The translations under genes and the position numbers were made by a program. Source: Desulfurellales bacterium (GTDB lineage: Bacteria > Campylobacterota_A > Desulfurellia > Desulfurellales > Hippeaceae). Taken from it: a DNA stretch of 5,129 nucleotides. Under the pieces are notes generated by a model. It had not been told where the DNA came from, ran no database searches, and saw nothing but the letters and a program-made list of their open reading frames with translations. Positions 1-5,129 of the stretch are shown piece by piece (positions within the stretch are counted from its first letter, which is position 1; each line of letters starts with the position of its first letter). The stretch covers positions 1 to 5,129 of the forward strand of contig JAMOPP010000199.1 of the NCBI GenBank assembly GCA_027064405.1, given 5' to 3'.

Positions 1-1
1 T

Positions 2-1699
2 AAAAAGAAAAATCGTAGAATACTGCTCTTTAAAAACCCGATAGATAGAAGTATAAACAAAAAATACGACATTCCCGTTTTAATGAATATTTTTGCAAAT
101 AATGAAGTCTTGGAAAAAATATTCGGCGATTCACTTGACAACATTGCTAAAAGAGTTGAAGATACCATAAAAATTAAACCTCCGAAAACGGTTTTTGATA
201 AAATTAATATGCTAAATACCCTTTTAAGGATGAGGAACATATTCCCTAAGAGATTGAGAAAAAAGGGCATCTGTCAGGAAAAAGAGATAGATAGTCTTTA
301 CGATATTCCTATTTTAAAAACTTGGCCTGACGATGGTGGTAAATTTATAACAATGGGTCAAGTTTATACGCATTCTATTAACGGCAAAACCGATAATGTG
401 GGTATGTACCGCCTTCAAGTTTATGATAATAAAAAACTCGGTATGCATTGGCAAATTCACAAAGATTCAAATCATATTTTCTATGAATACAAAAAGGCTA
501 ACAAGAAAATGCCCGTATCGATAGCAATTGGAGGCGACCCTCTTTACACTTGGTGCGCCACGGCTCCTATGCCAAAGGATATTTTTGAACTTCTGCTTTA
601 TGGATTTATAAGAGGCAAAAGAGCTCTTCTTGTAAAAAGTATAACAAACAATATCTATGTGCCGGACGATGCGGATATAATTATAGAAGGCTTCGTTGAT
701 ACGACTCAAGAATTGACTGAGGGAATGTTTGGCGACCACACGGGATATTACACGCCAAAAGAGCCCTACCCCTATCTTGAAGTTTCAAAAATTACTGCAA
801 AGAAAAACCCAATTTATTATGCAACTGTCGTAGGAAAACCGCCTTTGGAAGATAAATATATGGGTCTTGCTACGGAAAAAATTTTTCTGCCTTTGATAAA
901 GACGGCAGCTCCCAATTTAATTGATTACAAAATGCCGGAAAACGGGGTATTCCATAATTTAATTATATGCAAAATCAACCCGCAATATCCGGGTCACAGT
1001 CTTCAGATAATGCACTCTTTATGGGGCAATGGACAGATGAGTTTTGTTAAGCATGCTATTTTTGTTTCAAAAGATGCACCTAACTTGGAAAATTATAAAT
1101 CATTAGCCGTTTATATTTTAAATAGATTAAATCCCGATAATTTTCTTATCACTAAGGGTATTTTGGATGCCCTCGACCACTCTTCCGACGAGCCTTTTGT
1201 GGGTGGCAAATTGGGTATAGATGCAACAGGCTCCAAGGTTGAGAAAAAAATTGAAATATTAAGCGACAACGAATTGTTTATAAAACTTCACAATCTCGAC
1301 AATTCAATAATCAGCGTTAAGCAATACTGCATAGAAAGTGCAAACCCTGTAACAATTATACAATTTAACAAAACCAAACCCGCAAAAATAGTATTTAACA
1401 AAATCAAATCTATGAAAAATTATATATCGATAGCTGTATTTATAGATACAAATCACAATGATATACAAAATCCGTATATGCTTGTATGGAGAATCGTCAA
1501 CAATATAGACGCTCTGCGTGATTTATGGATAGACGATATTATAGGAGTTGACGCAACGAACAAATCAAAAATTGATAATTTCACAAGAGAATGGCCTAAA
1601 GATGTAGTGTGTGATAAGAATGTTTTGGAAAAATTAAGAAATATTGGAGTTATTGAGATTGACGATGAGACGGTAAAAAAATTTCAGATTGTTGATTAA
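2..1699 (+). CDS. ubiD: UbiD-family decarboxylase, probably menaquinone biosynthesis (MqnL-like); 5' end cut by window
   Basis: The product belongs to the UbiD family, cytoplasmic decarboxylases that use prenylated FMN. The first ATG is at base 83, but the frame is open back to base 2. Those 27 upstream codons include ILLF and a stretch ending YDIPVL just before MNIF, which matches the N-terminal region of UbiD proteins. The ATG at 83 is therefore internal and the real start lies to the left. Visible length is 565 residues, with perhaps 30-45 missing. Counting from the first visible codon, the conserved active-site arginine is R137 in GMYR, and the acidic pair is E240 and D245 in EGMFGDHTGYY. 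The substrate-binding region IAIGGDP is also present. The C-terminal LDALDHSS and GGKLGIDATGSK segments and the final REWP resemble the longer menaquinone (futalosine-pathway) branch more than ubiquinone UbiD. Family assignment is secure; the pathway is inferred, and the gene symbol is a family label only. No terminator hairpin follows the stop. Confidence 0.9.
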   Translation, partial: KKKNRRILLFKNPIDRSINKKYDIPVLMNIFANNEVLEKIFGDSLDNIAKRVEDTIKIKPPKTVFDKINMLNTLLRMRNIFPKRLRKKGICQEKEIDSLYDIPILKTWPDDGGKFITMGQVYTHSINGKTDNVGMYRLQVYDNKKLGMHWQIHKDSNHIFYEYKKANKKMPVSIAIGGDPLYTWCATAPMPKDIFELLLYGFIRGKRALLVKSITNNIYVPDDADIIIEGFVDTTQELTEGMFGDHTGYYTPKEPYPYLEVSKITAKKNPIYYATVVGKPPLEDKYMGLATEKIFLPLIKTAAPNLIDYKMPENGVFHNLIICKINPQYPGHSLQIMHSLWGNGQMSFVKHAIFVSKDAPNLENYKSLAVYILNRLNPDNFLITKGILDALDHSSDEPFVGGKLGIDATGSKVEKKIEILSDNELFIKLHNLDNSIISVKQYCIESANPVTIIQFNKTKPAKIVFNKIKSMKNYISIAVFIDTNHNDIQNPYMLVWRIVNNIDALRDLWIDDIIGVDATNKSKIDNFTREWPKDVVCDKNVLEKLRNIGVIEIDDETVKKFQIVD

Positions 1700-1819
1700 A
1701 GAATCGATTACGCAGTATAAAAATGTTATGTTGTTGTATTGTTACGAGTGGTCTTTTAAATTTAAGTTGAAAAAAATAGGATATAAAATCTATCATTCAA
1801 ACCACTTGATAGTGTGTAG

Positions 1820-1903
1820 TTTCTTATCAATACTCTTTCAACTCAAAGATGAATTTTTTAACGACAAATTTCAATTAAAATTTTAAAACTCCCCGCTACC
1901 TAT
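1820..1903 (+). repeat. Left arm of long imperfect inverted repeat
   Basis: This arm matches the reverse complement of 1985-2078 in the same order of blocks. The outer block TTTCTTATCAATACTCTT (1820-1837) matches 2061-2078 at 17 of 18 positions. ATGAATTTT (1849-1857) matches 2043-2051 exactly, and GACAAATTT (1863-1871) matches 2033-2041 exactly. AAAATTTTAA (1877-1886) matches 2005-2014, and the inner block CCCGCTACCTAT (1892-1903) matches 1985-1996 at 11 of 12. Five collinear blocks with small gaps are more than chance AT-richness would give, especially the GC-containing inner block. The origin is unknown; a MITE-like element or a folded RNA are possible. Confidence 0.7.
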
Positions 1904-1984
1904 CTCTATTGGAAAATGTATAAATCTCTTAAAAGCTTCTTTTTTGCAAATAGACTTTTTACTTTTATAAAACTTTTACTAAAA

Positions 1985-2078
1985 ATAGGTAACGGGTCAA
2001 ACAATTAAAATTTTTGCCATAAGGCAACATCAAAATTTGTCTAAAATTCATATTCGTTTCAAGAGTATTGACAAGAAA
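1985..2078 (-). repeat. Right arm of long imperfect inverted repeat
   Basis: This is the partner of 1820-1903 in opposite orientation, separated from it by an 81-base spacer (1904-1984) in which I recognise nothing. It is about 10 bases longer than the left arm, mainly because of an extra segment around 2014-2032 that contains a small palindrome. The block TTGACA at 2068-2073 in this arm is a perfect -35 hexamer, but the best -10 candidate downstream (TATCTT at 2089-2094) sits only 15 bases away, so I do not call a promoter. Confidence 0.7.
2014..2027. repeat. Small palindrome TTGCC-ATAA-GGCAA
   Basis: A five-base stem, TTGCC (2014-2018) and GGCAA (2023-2027), encloses the four-base loop ATAA. 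It lies inside the right arm of the long inverted repeat and has no counterpart in the left arm. The stem is too short and lacks a T run on the 3' side, so it is unlikely to be an intrinsic terminator. It could be a protein-binding palindrome or the tip of a local RNA hairpin. Confidence 0.4.
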
Positions 2079-2122
2079 AGTATTAGATTATCTTTGCAAC
2101 ACCTTAGACAAAAATATATGTA

Positions 2123-2632
2123 CTAAATTTTGCAAACATAAACATTGAGCAGTTCATACCTAAAAATTTTAATATTTTTAAAATGACTTAATTTATTTTC
2201 AAGCCACGCCAAATCAACGGGCGTGTAATTATCCTTTGAATGCAAAATTTTAAAACCCTTTTCATTATATTCCGTTATTATAATTTTTGTTTTTGAAACT
2301 CTCAGCATTTCGTATATCAGCCTTTCTCTAATATCCGAATGTATGTGATGTAAAACCCCGTAGCTTACCGATACATCAAATATTTTATCCTTAAAGGGAA
2401 GATATAACGCATCTGCGCATAGAAGATTTATGTTGGGATTTTGCTGTTTTTCATATCTGATTCTATCGTAGGATATATCTATATTTGTAACTTTGCAGTT
2501 GAACCTTTCTGCAGCGATGTGCGATAGACAGCCGACACCTATGTCAAGCAGATTAGCACCTTCAACTTCAGCATCTTGCAATGTCTCTTGTCTCTTATCA
2601 ATCTCTTTATCAATATCGCCTGCGTATATCAT
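2123..2632 (-). CDS. Class I SAM-dependent methyltransferase (Methyltransf_11-like), substrate unknown
   Basis: The product has 169 residues. It contains the S-adenosylmethionine-binding signature of class I methyltransferases: motif I LLDIGVGCL at 28-36, an acidic residue ending the second strand in TNIDIS (D52), CADALYLPF at 72-80, and FDVSVSYGVLHHI at 85-97. In motif I the third glycine of the usual D-x-G-x-G-x-G pattern is replaced by leucine. After the Rossmann core only about 70 residues remain, so there is little room for a substrate domain and the target cannot be read from sequence. The start is uncertain. The ATG at 2632 has no Shine-Dalgarno sequence, and the frame stays open about 20 codons further upstream (to a stop near 2695) without another ATG, GTG or TTG; an ATT start or a leaderless transcript are alternatives. 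The gene is transcribed away from the PepSY-htrA operon and towards the UbiD-family gene. The short length and weak start could also mean a shortened family member. Confidence 0.8.
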   Translation of the reverse strand: MIYAGDIDKEIDKRQETLQDAEVEGANLLDIGVGCLSHIAAERFNCKVTNIDISYDRIRYEKQQNPNINLLCADALYLPFKDKIFDVSVSYGVLHHIHSDIRERLIYEMLRVSKTKIIITEYNEKGFKILHSKDNYTPVDLAWLENKLSHFKNIKIFRYELLNVYVCKI

Positions 2633-2639
2633 ATGGGTA

Positions 2640-2667
2640 AGAATATAAATTTTTATCTCTTTTACAA
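2640..2667 (-). promoter_or_regulatory. Possible promoter of the methyltransferase gene, leaderless type
   Basis: On the minus strand, TTGTAA (2667-2662) and TATTCT (2645-2640) are separated by 16 bases. Each matches the sigma-70 consensus at 4 of 6 positions. Transcription starting about seven bases past the -10 element would begin at the ATG at 2632, which would explain the missing ribosome binding site. The region is AT-rich, so such matches arise easily by chance. Confidence 0.25.
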
Positions 2668-2690
2668 GATTTTTATCATTTATTAAAATT

Positions 2691-2718
2691 TTTTAATGTT
2701 ATTTTAATGTTGCATTAA
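2691..2718 (+). promoter_or_regulatory. Tandem direct repeat plus palindrome, candidate operator of the PepSY-htrA operon
   Basis: Two identical 10-mers, TTTTAATGTT, lie at 2691-2700 and 2702-2711, an 11-bp period that places both on the same face of the helix. The second copy runs into an inverted repeat, TTAATG (2704-2709) and CATTAA (2713-2718) around TTG. Direct repeats at about 11 bp are the typical binding arrangement of OmpR/PhoB-family response regulators (known for that family). That such a regulator binds here is inferred. The element ends 52 bases before the ATG at 2771. Weak -10 candidates follow (TACACT at 2730-2735, TGTAAA at 2741-2746) without a good -35, as expected of an activator-dependent promoter. 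Confidence 0.45.
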
Positions 2719-2760
2719 TATTCGATAAATACACTGACAATGTAAAAAATGAGTCTATTT

Positions 2761-2766
2761 GGAGGT
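2761..2766 (+). promoter_or_regulatory. Ribosome binding site that fixes the start of the small PepSY-like gene
   Basis: GGAGGT sits so that five bases separate GGAGG from the ATG at 2771. An in-frame TTG at 2759 would begin the protein four residues earlier, but it overlaps this site and would have no ribosome binding site of its own. The ATG at 2771 also gives a normal signal peptide beginning MKR. Confidence 0.9.
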
Positions 2767-2770
2767 AGTT

Positions 2771-2980
2771 ATGAAAAGAAGTTTTTCTCTTGGGACAGTC
2801 GTAATGACGGTTGTTATGGTTGCAGGTTATCAAAGTTATGCCACTAATATCTGTTGTGCTCAGGCTGTTGGTCAATCTGTCAATAAAGCTATTAACAGTG
2901 CATATAATGGAAAAATTTTTCAGGCAAAACTTGAAAAAAGCGAAAACAGTTTTATTTATAGCATAAAAAATAAAGTTTAA
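2771..2980 (+). CDS. Small secreted protein with a half PepSY-like domain
   Basis: The precursor has 69 residues. It begins with a signal peptide: MKRS, a hydrophobic stretch (about residues 5-19), then SYA with likely cleavage after A24, so the mature protein of about 45 residues should be periplasmic. The mature part has a vicinal cysteine pair (C28, C29) near its N-terminus. Residues 34-69 form a pattern like the first half of a PepSY domain: a helix (SVNKAINSAYNG), then KIFQAKLEKSENSFIYSIK, comparable to the family pattern of helix, G-K-hydrophobic, A-x-L-E-K, Y-x-hydrophobic. The second half of a canonical PepSY domain is absent. PepSY domains occur in propeptides and secreted proteins that often accompany or inhibit proteases (family knowledge), which fits the protease gene starting 13 bases downstream. 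The stop codon is fused to the next gene's ribosome binding site, so co-transcription and coupled translation are likely. The PepSY call is by eye and moderate; the secreted small protein itself is well supported by its ribosome binding site and signal peptide. Confidence 0.8.
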   Translation: MKRSFSLGTVVMTVVMVAGYQSYATNICCAQAVGQSVNKAINSAYNGKIFQAKLEKSENSFIYSIKNKV

Positions 2981-2986
2981 GGAGGT
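2978..2986 (+). promoter_or_regulatory. Stop codon fused to the htrA ribosome binding site (TAAGGAGGT)
   Basis: The TAA that ends the small PepSY-like gene forms the first three bases of TAAGGAGGT, a near-perfect complement of the 16S rRNA 3' end. Eight bases separate GGAGG from the htrA ATG at 2994. Ribosomes terminating on the first gene stand on the second gene's binding site, an arrangement suited to translational coupling. Confidence 0.85.
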
Positions 2987-2993
2987 ATCGTTT

Positions 2994-4379
2994 ATGAAAA
3001 AATTTAGATTTAGTTCCCTGTTTTTGTCGGTATTAGCTATTTTATTTAGCTTCAATGTCTATGCTCAATTACCGAATATTAGGAGTGTAGCCAAAAAATC
3101 CCTTCCTGCAGTTGTAAATATAAGCACAACTCAGATACAGGAGATGCCGCAAAATCCCTTTTACAGGTTCAACAATGATGACCCGTTTAACAATTTTTTT
3201 AACCAATTCTTTCAAAATATGCCTAAGAAACGAGAGATTCATGCCTTAGGCTCAGGTTTCATAATAACAAAAGACGGTTATATTTTAACAAATTATCATG
3301 TTGTAAAACACGCAGCAAACGGAACTATAAAGGTTACTCTTCTTGATACAAACGAAACATACAAAGCAAAAATTGTAGGCAGTGATCCAAAAGCCGACAT
3401 AGCTCTCATTAAAATTAAAGCCAACAACCTCCCCACATTGCCTTTGGGAGATTCAAGCAGTCTTGAAATAGGAGATTGGGTTGTTGCCGTTGGAAACCCA
3501 TTCGGACTTAACGGCACCGTAACAACCGGAATAATAAGCGCAAAAGGCAGAGTTATAGGCGAAGGACCCTTTGATCATTTTCTGCAAACTGATGCTGCAA
3601 TCAATCCGGGAAATTCAGGCGGTCCCTTACTTAATCTAAATGGTGAAGTTGTAGGAATAAATACGGCTATTGTGGCAGGAGGACAAGGACTTGGATTTGC
3701 AATACCTGTTAATATGGTAAAATCGGAAATGCCGTTTTTAATGAAAGGAAAGCATATTAAAAGGGGATACCTCGGCGTCTCGGTTCAACCCCTAACCTCT
3801 GATGCCGCAAAGCAGCTCCATCTTAAGAGTAAAAGAGGAGCCATTATTTCTCAGGTTATGAAAAAATCGGCAGCGGAAAAAGCAGGATTAAAACCTGGCG
3901 ATATAATTGTGGGCATTAACGGACATCCTGTAAAATCATCGGGAGATTTGGTATATATTATATCATCTATGAGACCAAAAACCAAAGTAAACATAAAAAT
4001 TATAAGAGATGGAAAAAGCATAGAAAAGCAGGTTATTTTAGGTACTCGTCCAGACAACCTGAACTTAGCGGAAGGTTCTGAACAAAAGAATATATACAAA
4101 ACGGACTTTGGGTTTTCAGTATCAAACATAACGGAAGATTTAAAGAAAAAATACAGTATCAAAGTTGATAAAGGCGTGGTGATAACTTCTGTAGAACCAA
4201 ACTCCTTTTCACAGATGGTAGGCTTGAAACCCGGCGATGTAATAGTTAAACTCGATTACAAACCCGTAGCAAATTTAAAAGACTTTAAGAAAATCGTTAG
4301 TTTAAACAAAAAAAGCAATGTGATGTTTCTCTATCTCATTAGAGGAAACTCAAACATCTTTATTACACTCCAAAGATAG
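2994..4379 (+). CDS. htrA: HtrA/DegP-family periplasmic serine protease (Do-like), two PDZ domains
   Basis: The 461-residue product is a complete HtrA/DegP/DegQ protein, a periplasmic protease and chaperone that removes misfolded envelope proteins. It starts with a signal peptide: MKKFRFSS, a hydrophobic core, then VYA with cleavage after A24. A trypsin-like domain follows, with catalytic triad H102 (LTNYHVV), D135 (ADIAL) and S208 (NPGNSGGPL). Before it lies an N- and F-rich loop (about 52-76) typical of the LA loop of this family. PDZ1 spans about 258-350 (RGYLGVSVQPL, then GLKPGDIIVGING). PDZ2 spans about 370-461 (GLKPGDVIVKLD). Length and layout match the usual two-PDZ members. It is the second gene of an operon behind the small PepSY-like gene and is followed by a strong hairpin terminator. 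Assignment to DegP rather than DegQ or MucD is not possible from sequence alone, but the family is certain and no catalytic residue is missing. Confidence 0.97.
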   Translation: MKKFRFSSLFLSVLAILFSFNVYAQLPNIRSVAKKSLPAVVNISTTQIQEMPQNPFYRFNNDDPFNNFFNQFFQNMPKKREIHALGSGFIITKDGYILTNYHVVKHAANGTIKVTLLDTNETYKAKIVGSDPKADIALIKIKANNLPTLPLGDSSSLEIGDWVVAVGNPFGLNGTVTTGIISAKGRVIGEGPFDHFLQTDAAINPGNSGGPLLNLNGEVVGINTAIVAGGQGLGFAIPVNMVKSEMPFLMKGKHIKRGYLGVSVQPLTSDAAKQLHLKSKRGAIISQVMKKSAAEKAGLKPGDIIVGINGHPVKSSGDLVYIISSMRPKTKVNIKIIRDGKSIEKQVILGTRPDNLNLAEGSEQKNIYKTDFGFSVSNITEDLKKKYSIKVDKGVVITSVEPNSFSQMVGLKPGDVIVKLDYKPVANLKDFKKIVSLNKKSNVMFLYLIRGNSNIFITLQR

Positions 4380-4386
4380 ACTGAGA

Positions 4387-4419
4387 AAAAAGACTCGGAC
4401 AAAGTATCCGAGTCTTTTT
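4387..4419. terminator. Bidirectional intrinsic terminator between htrA and proC
   Basis: A perfect 13-bp stem pairs 4387-4399 (AAAAA then GACTCGGA) with 4407-4419 (TCCGAGTC then TTTTT) around a seven-base loop, CAAAGTA. The A run on one side and the T run on the other make it work as a Rho-independent terminator on both strands. It lies 7 bases past the htrA stop and 4 bases past the proC stop, so it occupies nearly the whole 44-base gap between the two convergent genes. Confidence 0.95.
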
Positions 4420-4423
4420 CATT

Positions 4424-5128
4424 TTATTCACCAAGTTCTTCAGAGCGTTTAGTTGCAGCAACAACAGCATCTATAAACGCCCCCCTTATACCGTTTCTCT
4501 CCAATTCAGCCAATCCGTATATAGTTGTTCCAGCGGGAGACGCAACCATATCCTTTAATTCAGCCGGATGTTTTTTGGTTTGAAGAACAAGTTCGGCAGC
4601 CCCTTTAACCGTTTGAGCAGCCAATTTTAGAGCATCCTTTCTTCTTAAACCTACTTTAACTCCGCCGTCAGCCAAAGCCTCTATTACTTCAAATATATAA
4701 GCAGGACCGGAGCCGGATAATCCAGTTACGGCATCCATATATTTTTCGTTATTTATAACAACTACCTTTCCAAGCAAACTTAAAATTGCCGTCGCCACCT
4801 CTTCATCCTCTCTTGTTGTTCTTGGCCCGCAATATATAGCCGATACAGCCTCCTTTACTATGGCTGCAACATTGGGCATAACCCTTATAAATCTACCCTT
4901 TTTAAGAACGGAACGCATAACTTCAACCTTTACACCGGCTGCTATAGAGATAACAAGCTTACTATTATCAATGAAAGGAGAAATCTCTTGAAGACATTCA
5001 AGCATATCTATAGGCTGAACGGCAAGAATAATGATATCGGATTTCTTCGCAAGTTCCGTATTATTCGTTAATTCTATACCATAACCTTCCTTTATATCTT
5101 CTTTATAAGATTTATTGGAAACAACTAT
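4424..5128 (-). CDS. proC: Pyrroline-5-carboxylate reductase; 5' end cut by window
   Basis: ProC catalyses the last step of proline synthesis, NAD(P)H-dependent reduction of 1-pyrroline-5-carboxylate to proline, in the cytoplasm. An ATG lies at 5005, but the frame is open to the window edge at 5128. The 41 upstream residues are typical ProC sequence (IVVSNKS, then SDIIILAVQPIDM), so the ATG is internal. Visible length is 234 residues against about 265-275 for the family. The missing 30-35 residues would hold the N-terminal Rossmann glycine motif. From the first visible residue: RVMPN at 82-86, GLSGSGPAY at 136-144, and the complete family signature from P188 to E210 (PAELKDMVASPAGTT, then GLAELE). 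The frame is intact to the TAA at 4424-4426. The gene converges on htrA with a shared terminator and has no functional link to it. Its promoter is outside the window. Confidence 0.96.
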   Translation of the reverse strand: MVVSNKSYKEDIKEGYGIELTNNTELAKKSDIIILAVQPIDMLECLQEISPFIDNSKLVISIAAGVKVEVMRSVLKKGRFIRVMPNVAAIVKEAVSAIYCGPRTTREDEEVATAILSLLGKVVVINNEKYMDAVTGLSGSGPAYIFEVIEALADGGVKVGLRRKDALKLAAQTVKGAAELVLQTKKHPAELKDMVASPAGTTIYGLAELERNGIRGAFIDAVVAATKRSEELGE

Positions 5129-5129
5129 G

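Larger units (their letters stand above)
1700..2122. other. Non-coding gap between convergent genes
   Basis: These 423 very AT-rich bases lie between the stop of the UbiD-family gene (plus strand) and the stop of the methyltransferase (minus strand). I see no tRNA-like fold, rRNA or CRISPR repeat-spacer pattern, and no simple hairpin-plus-T-run terminator for either gene. The longest plausible reading frame is about 52 codons from an ATG at 1728. It has no Shine-Dalgarno sequence and its product (rich in F, K and L) is unrecognisable, so I do not call it. The only organised structure is the inverted repeat described separately. A promoter-like pair on the plus strand, TTGATA at 1806-1811 and AATACT at 1829-1834 with 17 bases between, overlaps the left arm, but this is weak in such AT-rich DNA. 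Confidence 0.7.

Noticed and set aside
467..739. 90-codon minus-strand open frame
   Set aside because: It lies wholly inside the UbiD-family coding sequence on the opposite strand, has no recognisable domain, and the plus-strand frame carries the conserved catalytic motifs here.
1689..1886. 65-codon plus-strand frame in the convergent gap
   Set aside because: It begins with TTG inside the end of the UbiD-family gene, has no ribosome binding site at that codon or at the ATG at 1728, has a low-complexity F/K/L composition, and ends in the left arm of the inverted repeat.
1820..2078. Possible CRISPR array
   Set aside because: Only two related blocks exist, they are inverted rather than direct, and there are no regular spacers and no cas genes in the window.
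2068..2094. Outward promoter from the right arm of the inverted repeat (TTGACA and TATCTT)
   Set aside because: The -35 hexamer is perfect, but the spacing is 15 bases, the -10 is poor, and it would only read antisense into the methyltransferase.
2759..2770. TTG start four codons upstream of the small PepSY-like gene
   Set aside because: It overlaps the GGAGGT ribosome binding site, which is correctly spaced for the ATG at 2771, and would add MEVV in front of a normal signal peptide.
2981..3007. Read-through continuation of the PepSY-like frame past its stop
   Set aside because: Only eight more codons follow before another stop, and they consist of the htrA ribosome binding site and start region, so this is not a broken longer PepSY gene.
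2699..3055. 118-codon minus-strand open frame
   Set aside because: It is antisense to the small PepSY-like gene and the htrA signal peptide region, both of which have clear ribosome binding sites and signal peptides, and it covers the candidate operator.
3296..3517. 73-codon minus-strand open frame
   Set aside because: It is a shadow of the HtrA protease domain, including the catalytic Asp region, with no features of its own.
3851..4162. 103-codon minus-strand open frame
   Set aside because: It is a shadow of the HtrA PDZ1-PDZ2 region; the plus strand codes for intact PDZ motifs.

Overview
The window carries five protein-coding genes on low-GC DNA (roughly one third G+C by eye) with many AGA and ATA codons. 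A signal-peptide-bearing HtrA/DegP protease with two PDZ domains indicates a Gram-negative cell envelope. A UbiD-family decarboxylase of the type used for menaquinone fits an anaerobic or microaerophilic bacterium. AT-rich Campylobacterota (including Hippea/Desulfurella relatives) or Deferribacterota are possible hosts, but this is inferred from gene style only.

Layout: (1) At the left edge, on the plus strand, is the body of a UbiD-family decarboxylase. Its true start lies before base 1, because the frame is open back to base 2 and the extra residues look like family sequence. (2) Bases 1700-2122 form a 423-base gap between two converging genes. It holds no convincing gene but contains a long imperfect inverted repeat (1820-1903 against 1985-2078) with an 81-base spacer. 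(3) On the minus strand is a small class I SAM-dependent methyltransferase (2123-2632) with no visible ribosome binding site. (4) A divergent intergenic region of about 140 bases holds two 10-bp direct repeats at 11-bp spacing that run into a 15-bp palindrome, a good candidate operator. (5) A two-gene plus-strand operon follows: a 69-residue secreted protein resembling half a PepSY domain, then an HtrA/DegP periplasmic serine protease. The first gene's stop codon is fused to the second gene's Shine-Dalgarno sequence. (6) A strong hairpin flanked by A and T runs (4387-4419) fills the gap to a converging minus-strand proC (pyrroline-5-carboxylate reductase), whose N-terminus runs off the right edge.

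UbiD (quinone synthesis) and ProC (proline synthesis) are housekeeping enzymes unrelated to their neighbours. The unit most likely to work together is the small PepSY-like protein plus HtrA, with the repeat-rich promoter upstream, which resembles an envelope-stress module. The most puzzling non-coding feature is the inverted repeat at 1820-2078, which could be a small non-autonomous element or a structured RNA.
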